From Bacillota bacterium (GTDB taxonomy: Bacteria; Bacillota; Clostridia; Oscillospirales; Acutalibacteraceae): a stretch of DNA of 64,000 nucleotides. The position numbers and the translations under genes are program-made. The stretch lies in assembly GCA_023418995.1 (NCBI GenBank), contig JAEZYP010000044.1:434001-498000 (forward strand), read 5' to 3'. Below, piece by piece: positions 34,943 through 42,662 of this stretch; position 1 is the first letter of the stretch, and each line of letters begins with the position of its first letter. The notes beneath the pieces were generated by a model, which was given only the letters and a program-made list of their open reading frames with translations, had not been told where the DNA came from and did no database searches.

Positions 34943-36022
34943 TTATTTCAAGGTATCCTTGAATTTTGCAAATTCATCTTTATTCGCGGGAGGAGTGATC
35001 GCCTTATCTTTAATCTTCTGGATTAAAGCTGTTGCCGCGTTATAGGTGTCATCGCCCATAAGAGAATGCTCGGTCGGGATTCCGACGGCGTCTTCGGTCA
35101 AGCCGTAGGTGTAAGTTTTGCCGCCGATTTCCTTGCCGTCAGCCGCTTCTTTAGAAACAAGCATAATTGCCTTGTTTACAAGCTTCAGAGCGGAGGTAAG
35201 AACATTCTTCGGTGCAAGAGAGGATTGGTCGCGGTCTACACCGATAGCAAATTTGTTGGCTTCCTTTGCCGCTTCGATAACGCCTACACCAACACCGCCG
35301 GCCGCATGAAATACGATGTCACAGCCGTTGGAATACATTTTCTGCGCAATTGCCTTGCCCTTTGCGGAATCGCTGAAGCTTTCCGCATACTGGGAATCTA
35401 CCGTAATGGTTTTGCCAAGTTCCTTTGCCGCGTAAGCGACGCCTGCCTTATAGCCGTACTCAAACTGGTCGATAATCGCACTGGTCATACCGCCTACAAA
35501 GCCGACCTTGCCTGTCTTTGTTGTCTTTCCGGCTATGTAGCCTACCAGGAAAGAAGGCTCCTGAGCACGGAACATAACACCGGTTACATTGGAGGGAGTT
35601 TTATCACCGTAAGAGTTATCAATAATTGCATAGCTGATGTCGGGATTGCCTTTTGCAGCGTTTGTCAGAGCATCCGCCATAGCAAAACCGATACCCCAAA
35701 TCAATTTGTTGCCGTCGTCGGCAGCTTTATCAAGGTTTGTGGCATAATCGGATTCCTGCTTGGATTCCGTGTATTTTACAGCCGCTCCGGTATCCTTTCG
35801 AAACTGCTGGAGACCTTCCCACGCCGACTGGTTGAACGACTGGTCATTCACGCCACCCGTATCGGTTACCATTGCCACCTTAAAGTCTTTTTTTGCTCCA
35901 GTTGACGCTGCTGCCGCACTGGAAGCCGCCCCCGTGCTGGACGCTGGTGCTGTTCCTGAAGAACAGGCGGTAGTGGAAGCTGCCATTACAAGCGCAAGTA
36001 AAAGCGCTGCAATTTTCTTCAT
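34943..36022 (-). CDS. BMP-family nucleoside-binding lipoprotein
   Basis: This is the extracellular substrate-binding component of the nucleoside importer. A lipoprotein signal (basic start, hydrophobic core, Ser/Thr/Ala and C20) precedes a low-complexity Ala/Ser linker. The mature part has KVAMVTDTGGVNDQSFNQSAWEG, the hallmark of the BMP/Med/PnrA family of purine nucleoside-binding proteins. AGGAGG precedes the ATG. It lies between deoD and nupO in the same direction and has its own 90-base upstream region with palindromes. Confidence 0.93.
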   Translation of the reverse strand: MKKIAALLLALVMAASTTACSSGTAPASSTGAASSAAAASTGAKKDFKVAMVTDTGGVNDQSFNQSAWEGLQQFRKDTGAAVKYTESKQESDYATNLDKAADDGNKLIWGIGFAMADALTNAAKGNPDISYAIIDNSYGDKTPSNVTGVMFRAQEPSFLVGYIAGKTTKTGKVGFVGGMTSAIIDQFEYGYKAGVAYAAKELGKTITVDSQYAESFSDSAKGKAIAQKMYSNGCDIVFHAAGGVGVGVIEAAKEANKFAIGVDRDQSSLAPKNVLTSALKLVNKAIMLVSKEAADGKEIGGKTYTYGLTEDAVGIPTEHSLMGDDTYNAATALIQKIKDKAITPPANKDEFAKFKDTLK

Positions 36023-36056
36023 AATTTTTCCTCCTAAAATCTTTTATAATATTCTA

Positions 36057-36085
36057 ATACCACATTTGTGATATTATTTCATAAA
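36057..36085 (-). promoter_or_regulatory. Overlapping palindromes upstream of the binding-protein gene
   Basis: Two imperfect inverted repeats overlap 35-63 bases before the start codon: AATACCAC/GTGATATT (36057-36076) and TTGTGA/TCATAA (36067-36085). The second resembles CRP/FNR-family half sites. They may be operators for separate control of the importer. No clear -35/-10 pair was found. Confidence 0.35.
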
Positions 36086-36113
36086 TTTACTTTATTTTAT
36101 CAAAATATGCAAG

Positions 36114-36824
36114 TCACGCAAGAGAAAGTGCAATTTCCATCATTTTTCGGAAGCCGGTCTGACGTTCCTCCGCTGAAAGTGATTCCCCGGTAAACGGGCA
36201 GTCGGAAACCGTGAGGATACAGAGCGCATTTTTGCCCGCCTTTGCCGCGTTCATATAAAGCGCGGCCGCCTCCATTTCCACCGCACAAACACCCATTTTA
36301 CTCCATAGCTTGAGCGCGTTCTCATTATCGCTGTAAAACACATCAGAGGATAAGACATTTCCTACAATCACGTTTCCTTTCATTTCTTCGGCTTTTTCCA
36401 CCGCACGTTTCAGCAAGCCATAGCTTGCAATCGGCGCAAAGGTACCGGGCAAGCCGTACTGAGACGCATAATTAGAATCTGTGCAGGCTCCCATTCCGAG
36501 GATAATATCGTGCACATGAACATGATCGGCGATGCCTCCCGCGGAACCGATTCGGATAATGTTTTCGACTCCATAGAAATGAAACAGCTCATAGGTGTAA
36601 ATGCCTACCGAGGGCATTCCCATACCGCCGCCCATAACGGATACGCGCCTGCCATTATAGTTCCCCGTATAGCCAAGCATATTACGAACCGTATTAAAGC
36701 AAACCGTATCGGTAAGATAGTTCTCCGCAATAAACTTTGCGCGCAGTGGGTCACCCGGCATCAAGACGGTTTTTGCGATTTCTCCCTGTTTTGCCCCGTT
36801 ATGGGGAGTTGGTACGAATTCCAT
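36114..36824 (-). CDS. deoD: Purine nucleoside phosphorylase DeoD type
   Basis: DeoD splits purine (deoxy)nucleosides with phosphate into base and (deoxy)ribose-1-phosphate. MEFVPTPHNGAKQGEIAKTVLMPGDPLRAKFIAE, quoted in part as VLMPGDPLRAK, gives the phosphate-binding region, and GMGMPSVGIYTYEL and CAVEMEAAALY are family motifs of the hexameric bacterial type. The start is the ATG at 36824, eight bases after AAGGAG. An ATG at 36830 overlaps the deoB stop codon but is only two bases from that site. The product is 236 residues. Confidence 0.95.
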   Translation of the reverse strand: MEFVPTPHNGAKQGEIAKTVLMPGDPLRAKFIAENYLTDTVCFNTVRNMLGYTGNYNGRRVSVMGGGMGMPSVGIYTYELFHFYGVENIIRIGSAGGIADHVHVHDIILGMGACTDSNYASQYGLPGTFAPIASYGLLKRAVEKAEEMKGNVIVGNVLSSDVFYSDNENALKLWSKMGVCAVEMEAAALYMNAAKAGKNALCILTVSDCPFTGESLSAEERQTGFRKMMEIALSLA

Positions 36825-36829
36825 GTGCA

Positions 36830-38002
36830 TTACTCCTTGATTATCTTTTTTAGCTGAGAGGTACCTGTCGTTTCAGGCTCGATTCCAAAATAGTCAAGAA
36901 TCGTTGCCGCGATATCGGCAAATGTGGGCAGTGTGCCAAGATTAGTCCCTCCCCGCACGTTACGCCCGTAAATAACCCAGGGTGTATATTCGCGCGAATG
37001 GTCGGTGGAAGGGGTCAACGGGTCACAGCCGTGGTCGGCGGTAATCATCAGCAGATCGTTTTCCCGCAAGCCTTTTACGATTTCCGGCAGCCTCCGGTCA
37101 AAATACGTAAGTGCCTTCGCATATCCTTCTACATCGTTGCGATGACCGTACAGCATATCGTAATCGACTAAATTGATAAAGCAAAGACCCTCAAACTCCT
37201 TGCCGGTATATTCAATGGTTCGCTCAATTCCCTCCTGATTTCCCTTTGTGCGGACAAATTCGCTGATTCCCTTACCCGCAAAAATATCATTAATTTTGCC
37301 AATGGCCAAAACTTGAAATTTCTTTTCGACGAGCTGGTCAAGCATTGTAGTTTTTGGCGGCAAAAGCGAAAAGTCATGGCGGTTCGTCGTTCGGGTAAAA
37401 TCCGGGTAGCTTCCGGTAAACGGTCTGGCAATCACCCTGCCGACACCATGCTCGCCCGTCAGCATATCGCGCGCAATTTGGCAGATTCGGTACAACTTCT
37501 CGATGGGGACAACTCCCTCGTGTGCCGCAATCTGGAACACACTGTCCGCCGACGTATAAACAATCAGCGCGCCGGTTTCCACATGCTCTTTTCCAAAATC
37601 ACGAATGACATCCGTGCCGGAATAAGGCTTGTTGCAAAGTACCTTTCGACCTGTTTTCTCCTCGAATTCCCGGATTACCTCCGGAGGAAAACCGTCCGGA
37701 TAGGTCGGGAGCGGGTTCGGGGAATTGATTCCCGCGATTTCCCAGTGACCTATGGTCGTATCCTTCCCTTTGGATAATTCCCGCATACGCGCAAATACGG
37801 CACTGGGATTTTCCGCCTTTGGTCGACAGGTTACGCCGTCAATATTAAACAGACCCATTTTTTGCAAATTGGGCATATCAAAATATCGGCTTGTTGCGGC
37901 AGCGGCCAGCGTATTACTGCCTTCATCGCCGTACTGCGCTGCATCCGGAGCCTCGCCGATTCCGACGCTGTCAAGAACAATTAAAAAAACTCGTTTACTC
38001 AT
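36830..38002 (-). CDS. deoB: Phosphopentomutase
   Basis: DeoB converts (deoxy)ribose-1-phosphate, made by DeoD and Pdp, into the 5-phosphate used by DeoC. It is an alkaline-phosphatase-superfamily metalloenzyme: LIVLDSVGIGEAPDA holds a metal aspartate, GKDTTIGHWEI the phosphorylated threonine, and MITADHGCDP and STDHSREYTP further metal ligands. The length of 390 residues is normal. GAGGG precedes the ATG. It follows the LacI-type regulator by 26 bases and precedes deoD. Confidence 0.96.
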   Translation of the reverse strand: MSKRVFLIVLDSVGIGEAPDAAQYGDEGSNTLAAAATSRYFDMPNLQKMGLFNIDGVTCRPKAENPSAVFARMRELSKGKDTTIGHWEIAGINSPNPLPTYPDGFPPEVIREFEEKTGRKVLCNKPYSGTDVIRDFGKEHVETGALIVYTSADSVFQIAAHEGVVPIEKLYRICQIARDMLTGEHGVGRVIARPFTGSYPDFTRTTNRHDFSLLPPKTTMLDQLVEKKFQVLAIGKINDIFAGKGISEFVRTKGNQEGIERTIEYTGKEFEGLCFINLVDYDMLYGHRNDVEGYAKALTYFDRRLPEIVKGLRENDLLMITADHGCDPLTPSTDHSREYTPWVIYGRNVRGGTNLGTLPTFADIAATILDYFGIEPETTGTSQLKKIIKE

Positions 38003-38028
38003 AGCATTTCCCTCGTAATCTATATGAA

Positions 38029-39021
38029 TTACTCTGATGCGGATTTATTCATGGTAGTATCGCGAACCTTCAACGCGACCGGCAATATGTTTTCCCTGTT
38101 TTCAATCGGTTTATTCGCAACCTGATCGATAATCAGCTTCGCCGCCAGTCTTCCAATCTGCTCGGTGGGCTGTACGACTGTCGTCAGTGCGGGAGTCATC
38201 AGTTCGCTGAGCTCCAGTCCGTCGTAACCGACAATCATGATTTCCTCGGGAACACGTTTTCCCTGCTCACACAGTACCTTATACAGGGACAGCGCCACCA
38301 TGTCGGTAGAGGCAAGGATTCCGTCAACCTCCGGGAAACGCCGGAGTATTTCTCGCGAGCTTTCAATTCCATTCTGAAAAGTATATTGACTGTTTACAAA
38401 CAACGGCTGAATTCCATGCTCGTTGCATACATCCACATAGCCCAAAAAGCGCTGTTGACTGCTGACATATTGCTGCGGTCCGCGCATCATTACGATATGC
38501 CTGCATCCGCATTCAATCAGATACTCGGCAGAAATTCGACCACCTTCGTAATTATCTGATTGGACAGACGCGGTATAGCTTGTCCCCGCGTTTTTATCCA
38601 GCACAACAATGGGGATATGGCAGCTCCGGATTTCTTCCTCCAGATGCTCGTTGTTTGCCGTGATAATAATCCCATCGGCATTCATTGCGGACAACATATT
38701 AATGTAGGCCGTTTCTTTTTTGGGATTTTCATCAGAGTTGCATAAAATCATTTTAAAGCCGTTCCGAAACGCTTCGTCTTCAATGGCACGACCTATTTCG
38801 TTCAGAAAGATATTCAGGATGCTGGGTACAATATACCCGATAACCCTGGAGGATTTCTTGTAGAGAGAACGCGCGATTTCATTGGGTTTGAAACCGGTTT
38901 CACTGATTGCTGCAAGAACACGCCTCCGTTTTTCCTCATTGACTTTAGCGGTGCCGTTGATAACCCGTGACACAGTCGCTGACGAAACTCCTGCCAACTT
39001 TGCCACATCACCGATATGCAC
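38029..39021 (-). CDS. LacI-family transcriptional regulator of the nucleoside genes
   Basis: A helix-turn-helix (IGDVAKLAGVSSATVSRVINGT) is followed by the LacI hinge and a periplasmic-binding-protein-like sensor domain. A GTG at 39021 puts the helix-turn-helix at the very N-terminus and yields 330 residues, the family norm. The upstream readable frame to 39126 cannot be coding because it runs through the promoter. It is the first gene of the run lacI-deoB-deoD and probably represses these genes and itself. The effector is unknown; a nucleoside or (deoxy)ribose phosphate is the natural guess. The ribosome binding site is weak, so the exact start is uncertain. Confidence 0.88.
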   Translation of the reverse strand: MHIGDVAKLAGVSSATVSRVINGTAKVNEEKRRRVLAAISETGFKPNEIARSLYKKSSRVIGYIVPSILNIFLNEIGRAIEDEAFRNGFKMILCNSDENPKKETAYINMLSAMNADGIIITANNEHLEEEIRSCHIPIVVLDKNAGTSYTASVQSDNYEGGRISAEYLIECGCRHIVMMRGPQQYVSSQQRFLGYVDVCNEHGIQPLFVNSQYTFQNGIESSREILRRFPEVDGILASTDMVALSLYKVLCEQGKRVPEEIMIVGYDGLELSELMTPALTTVVQPTEQIGRLAAKLIIDQVANKPIENRENILPVALKVRDTTMNKSASE

Positions 39022-39070
39022 CAAAACAATCACCAGAACTTTCTTGCTCAAAAGAACATTAAAACTATCT

Positions 39071-39086
39071 TTGAAAGCGGTTTCAA
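39071..39086. promoter_or_regulatory. LacI/CcpA-type operator upstream of the regulator gene
   Basis: TTGAAAGCGGTTTCAA is a near-perfect palindrome with the central CG typical of LacI-family operators. It lies just downstream of the predicted transcription start, where a bound repressor would block transcription. One base off the cre consensus, it could also bind CcpA. Confidence 0.7.
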
Positions 39087-39097
39087 TTACAGCTTTT

Positions 39098-39126
39098 ATT
39101 ATATTCTCTAAAAATAAATCTGTCAA
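39098..39126 (-). promoter_or_regulatory. Consensus sigma-A promoter of the LacI-deoB-deoD unit
   Basis: On the minus strand a perfect TTGACA (39126-39121) and a perfect TATAAT (39103-39098) are 17 bases apart. Transcription should start near 39091, just before the palindromic operator. Such a strong promoter needs a repressor. Confidence 0.85.
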
Positions 39127-39333
39127 TCCCTATTTAATAGATAATCTAACCAATTTATTTGAAAGTTTACATCTTACTTCGTCTTATTCTCTTTCTTATC
39201 TTTTTTCAAATCAACTCTGTTCAGATCACCACCCACTATCGGGAATGGATTTTAGGAGAAAAGTATCGTTCAGGCGTGAGTTCTATTATATTACAATCAG
39301 CAATTTTGTACAAGTCATATTTCTTTCTATTTT

Positions 39334-39360
39334 TTAGCACTCTGCTGATTGGAGTGCTAA
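39334..39360 (+). promoter_or_regulatory. CIRCE element (HrcA operator) upstream of hsp20
   Basis: TTAGCACTC (39334-39342), a nine-base spacer and GAGTGCTAA (39352-39360) match the CIRCE consensus exactly. HrcA represses heat-shock genes through this site. A TTGTAC near 39306 could be the -35 box of the promoter it covers. The 358 bases between the regulator start region and hsp20 hold nothing else that I recognise. Confidence 0.95.
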
Positions 39361-39484
39361 AAATTAATATTTTATTCTTATAACTTACAAATATTTTTCA
39401 TAAATTCATCTTATCATAACAATGTGAAGAGAAAGTCCTTAAAGACATCTCTAAATACTATAATTAAAAAATGGAGGTTTTATT

Positions 39485-39907
39485 ATGTTTGATCTAATCC
39501 CATTTGAAAACAGGGCCAACAGCATTTTTGATTATTTCAACAAGATGAACCAGGACATATTCGGCGAGCTGGACAAGGGCTTAACTCCCTTCCGCACAGA
39601 TATTCTGGACAAAGGGGATAAATTCCTACTGAAGGCTGATATGCCGGGCTTCGAGAAGCAGGATATCCATGTTGATATTAGCGGAGAACGGCTGACGATT
39701 ACCGCGGAGCACACAGAGGAAACAAACGAAAACAACAGCGAGTATATCCGCAAGGAAAGAAGATACGGTTCTCTAAGCAGAAGCTTTGATATCTCCAACA
39801 TTGAGTCCGGAAATATCTCCGCAAGATATGAAAACGGCGTATTGGAGCTGGATCTGCCCAAGAAGGTGGAGGTTCAGCCGCCAACCCGTAAAATCGAAAT
39901 CAGATAA
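39485..39907 (+). CDS. Hsp20/alpha-crystallin small heat-shock protein
   Basis: This ATP-independent holdase binds unfolding proteins during heat stress. The alpha-crystallin domain spans about residues 35-125 with FLLKADMPGFEKQDIHVDI and ends with the conserved beta-strand YENGVLELDLPK; the C-terminal tail has the short I-x-I-type KIEIR end. It is 140 residues. GGAGG precedes the ATG. A CIRCE element 124 bases upstream predicts HrcA control, and a very strong hairpin follows. Confidence 0.95.
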   Translation: MFDLIPFENRANSIFDYFNKMNQDIFGELDKGLTPFRTDILDKGDKFLLKADMPGFEKQDIHVDISGERLTITAEHTEETNENNSEYIRKERRYGSLSRSFDISNIESGNISARYENGVLELDLPKKVEVQPPTRKIEIR

Positions 39908-39925
39908 TCCACTGATCCATTCCTT

Positions 39926-39973
39926 ATCCAAAATGAGCCGCATACGCTTTCGCGTATGCGGCTCATTTTGGAT
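39926..39973. terminator. 22-bp perfect hairpin between hsp20 and corA
   Basis: A perfect 22-bp inverted repeat (arms 39926-39947 and 39952-39973) encloses a TTTC/GAAA loop. The inner GC-rich half and outer AAAA/TTTT allow termination from both sides. Confidence 0.9.
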
Positions 39974-39977
39974 GTCA

Positions 39978-40883
39978 TTATAATATCTTTCTTTTCTTAA
40001 AATAAAATATACTGCCAACTACAAAAAGCACCGATACCGCGATCGCAATGTAATATCCGTAAGGCCACTCCAGCTCCGGCATATTCTTAAAATTCATTCC
40101 GTACCAACCAACCAGAAGCGTCAAGGGTAAGAAAATGGCTGTTACTACGGTAAAAAGCTTCATAATGGAGTTCAGATTAATATCCACCTGGGACTGGTAC
40201 GCCTCGCGAACCTGCGTGATATAATCGCGAAGATTCAACACATTGCGGTTAAGGCGGTCAACGCGCGCGGTAAACATCTTAAAGCTGCGCAGGGCGCCGG
40301 ATGACAGGAGCCGGTTTTCATTTTCCTCAATTCCCTCTGCAACATCCAGAAGCTGTTCATAATATTTTTTGTAAAACATCAATTTTTTACGCATGGAAAC
40401 GATATCCCGGACATAATCCTCCGTGACCCCTTTGATCACACGTTCCTCAATCGCTGAGATTTCTTCCTCCAACGCGGCAAGCTCCTGGGAATCGTTGTTT
40501 GTAAGGCTGTTAAAGAAGGCGTATAAAATTCTCGGAAGGTTCAAATTTGTTGTTTTTGCTCTCGTAAACATCGCAAGGACATTGTTGACCGCTCCGCTCG
40601 GCTGGCTGCAAACAAACACAATTTCCTGCGGAGTAACGTAAAGACCGATTCGGTGTGTGGAATACGAGTCATTGTCATTGATTACATTCAGCAATATAAA
40701 ATCATAGCCGTCATACGCCTCCAGCTTTGCGGGGCCGGAACGGCTGCATTCATCTATTGTGTGTGGGGCGAATTTCAAGCTTTGCTTTCGAAGCTCCTCC
40801 GGCGTACAGACCAAAACCAAATCACCGGCAAGCTCATTTTCATTTTCTACTAGCATTTCATCTGCAATTTGATAGCGCTTCAT
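39978..40883 (-). CDS. corA: CorA-family divalent metal (magnesium) transporter
   Basis: This protein forms a pentameric channel for Mg2+ (or Co2+/Ni2+). A large cytoplasmic domain with long charged helices is followed by two membrane helices, and the selectivity motif YGMNF stands after the first helix. The C-terminus ends with a basic KKRKIL tail. The ATG at 40883 gives 301 residues and lies 11 bases after AGGAG; an ATG at 40892 is only two bases from it. A longer frame upstream runs through the promoter and is not coding. Confidence 0.92.
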   Translation of the reverse strand: MKRYQIADEMLVENENELAGDLVLVCTPEELRKQSLKFAPHTIDECSRSGPAKLEAYDGYDFILLNVINDNDSYSTHRIGLYVTPQEIVFVCSQPSGAVNNVLAMFTRAKTTNLNLPRILYAFFNSLTNNDSQELAALEEEISAIEERVIKGVTEDYVRDIVSMRKKLMFYKKYYEQLLDVAEGIEENENRLLSSGALRSFKMFTARVDRLNRNVLNLRDYITQVREAYQSQVDINLNSIMKLFTVVTAIFLPLTLLVGWYGMNFKNMPELEWPYGYYIAIAVSVLFVVGSIFYFKKRKIL

Positions 40884-40920
40884 TTTTTTCATAGCTCCTA
40901 AACATTGGAATATTGCATAT

Positions 40921-40949
40921 ATTGTAGCAAAGTACCTTCCAAAATTCAA
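40921..40949 (-). promoter_or_regulatory. Promoter of corA
   Basis: TTGAAT (40949-40944) and TACAAT (40926-40921) on the minus strand are 17 bases apart, about 40 bases before the corA start. Confidence 0.65.
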
Positions 40950-41064
40950 TGATATCCGCACAAATAAACAATCTTATTCTATATTTTGACAATCATACTC
41001 AATTTCAGCTTACTTCGATCCGGCGAGACAATCGTGACCCCCTGCACAGCCGGGAGCTTGCGAC

Positions 41065-41095
41065 AAAAAAGGACAGACCCGCAACGGGCCCGCCC
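41065..41095 (-). terminator. Terminator of the metNIQ operon
   Basis: On the minus strand GGGCGGGCCCG and CGGGTCTGTCC pair over 11 positions (three G-U) around a TTG loop, directly followed by six T residues. A typical intrinsic terminator. Confidence 0.85.
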
Positions 41096-41113
41096 TTTTC
41101 TTCAATCTTTACC

Positions 41114-41962
41114 TTATTTAACCGGCACAACAGCGCCGCTGAAGGTGTTTTTGATATAGGTCTTGATTTCCTCGCTCTTGAGCACCTCAATTAACGCCTT
41201 AATATCTTCCCGGTTTTCATCGCCCTTGCGGACAGCAACAATATTCGCGTAAGTTGCAGCCGCAAGAGAATCGGCGGCTTCTACCGCAAGCGCGTCGCTT
41301 ACCTTCAGGTTACCCTGTAGCGCATAGTTGCCGTTGATGACCGCCAAGTCAACATCCTGCAAGGAACGTGCAAGCTGAGCAGCTTCAATCTCCATAAATT
41401 TGAGATTCTTTTTATTTTCCGCGATATCCTTTTGCGTTGCCGTGACGCCGACACCGTCCTTCAGCTTGATAATCCCCTGTGCCTGAAGAAGGAGCAAAGC
41501 TCTTGCTTCGTTGGATACGTCGTTCGGAACTGCAATGGTTGCGCCATCCTTCAAGTCGGCAAGAGCTTTTGTTTTGCCCGCGTAAATTCCGAATGGCTCA
41601 TAGTGAATAGAACCGGCAGAGACAATATCGGTGCCCTTTTCCTTATTGAACTGATCAAGGTACGGCTGATGCTGAAAATAGTTGGCGTCAATCTCCTTGC
41701 CCTCGAGCGCGGTATTCGGCAGAACATAATCGTTAAACTCTTTTATTTCAAGCTCGTATCCCTTTGTTTGAAGAAGCTTTGCAGCTTCCTTTAAAATTTG
41801 CGCGTGAGGCGTCGGGGAAGCTCCGATTACCAGTTTTTTCGACGCGGTGCCGGCGGACTGTGCCGCACCGGACGCCGGGGAGGCTGTTCCTGTGGAGGCG
41901 CAGCCGGCAAACAAGGTCGCCGATATCGCTGCCGCCAATATAATTGATACTGCTTTTTTCAT
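41114..41962 (-). CDS. metQ: MetQ/NlpA-family methionine-binding lipoprotein
   Basis: MetQ captures methionine outside the membrane for the MetNI importer. The signal peptide ends in the lipobox LFAGC, then an Ala/Ser linker leads to KLVIGASPTPHAQILKEAA, the NlpA-family opening. EIDANYFQHQPYLDQFN and VPNDVSNEARALLLLQ are further hallmarks. The length is 282 residues. It is the last gene of metN-metI-metQ and is followed by an intrinsic terminator. Confidence 0.95.
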   Translation of the reverse strand: MKKAVSIILAAAISATLFAGCASTGTASPASGAAQSAGTASKKLVIGASPTPHAQILKEAAKLLQTKGYELEIKEFNDYVLPNTALEGKEIDANYFQHQPYLDQFNKEKGTDIVSAGSIHYEPFGIYAGKTKALADLKDGATIAVPNDVSNEARALLLLQAQGIIKLKDGVGVTATQKDIAENKKNLKFMEIEAAQLARSLQDVDLAVINGNYALQGNLKVSDALAVEAADSLAAATYANIVAVRKGDENREDIKALIEVLKSEEIKTYIKNTFSGAVVPVK

Positions 41963-42002
41963 AAATAAGCCCTCCGTATAATTGATAATATAACTGTTTT
42001 TA

Positions 42003-42662
42003 TTATTTTCGTTTGTCGCTTAATCCCGCGGCCTTCATACCAATGCCTTGAAGCACCTGAACAATTAGCACCAGCAGCACGACCGTGATCAATATCATTT
42101 CGTTCTGATAGCGGTAATAGCCATAGTTGATGGCTATCGTACCCAAACCTCCGCCGCCCACAAAGCCTGCCATAGCGGAATAGCCCAAAATGGTTGTGGT
42201 AGCGATTGCGCTGCCGACAATTAGAGACGGCTTCGCTTCTGGAAGCATCACCTTCCAGATAATCTGCATAGAGGAAGCTCCCATAGACTGGGCGGCTTCA
42301 ATTACCCCGACGTCGACTTCCTTAATGGAGGATTCAACAATTCTGGCAATAAAAGGCGCGGCGGACAGGGTAAGCGGAACAATGGTTGCAGTTGACCCCA
42401 GAGTCGTGCCGACTACCGCCCTGGTAAAGGGAAGCACAGATACCAGCAGAATTAAAAAAGGAATGGAACGCGTAAGGTTCACAACAATATCCAGCGTTTT
42501 GAACAGCCATTCGCAGGGGCGGATCCCGTCCCTTGCGGCTGTAACAAGCAGGATACCGAGTGGTAGACCGATGATATAGGCTAACAGTGTGGACACGAGT
42601 GTCATATACAGGGATTCACCAATACCCTGTAACAACATGTTTCGCATTGCCTCATCCCACAT
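42003..42662 (-). CDS. metI: MetI methionine ABC permease
   Basis: MetI is the membrane channel of the D/L-methionine importer. About five helices and the EAA loop (EAAQSMGASSMQIIWKVMLPEA) that docks on MetN are visible. The ATG at 42662 stands nine bases after AGGAGG inside metN, and the genes overlap by 11 bases, so translation is coupled. It is 219 residues, the family's usual size. Confidence 0.95.
   Translation of the reverse strand: MWDEAMRNMLLQGIGESLYMTLVSTLLAYIIGLPLGILLVTAARDGIRPCEWLFKTLDIVVNLTRSIPFLILLVSVLPFTRAVVGTTLGSTATIVPLTLSAAPFIARIVESSIKEVDVGVIEAAQSMGASSMQIIWKVMLPEAKPSLIVGSAIATTTILGYSAMAGFVGGGGLGTIAINYGYYRYQNEMILITVVLLVLIVQVLQGIGMKAAGLSDKRK

Noticed and set aside
35066..35905. 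Long plus-strand reading frame (279 codons) inside the nucleoside-binding lipoprotein gene
   Set aside because: It lies fully antisense to a gene with a clear family signature, has cysteine-rich random-like composition and no ribosome binding site.
39127..39383. Possible small plus-strand genes upstream of hsp20
   Set aside because: The frames run through the CIRCE element and lack ribosome binding sites.
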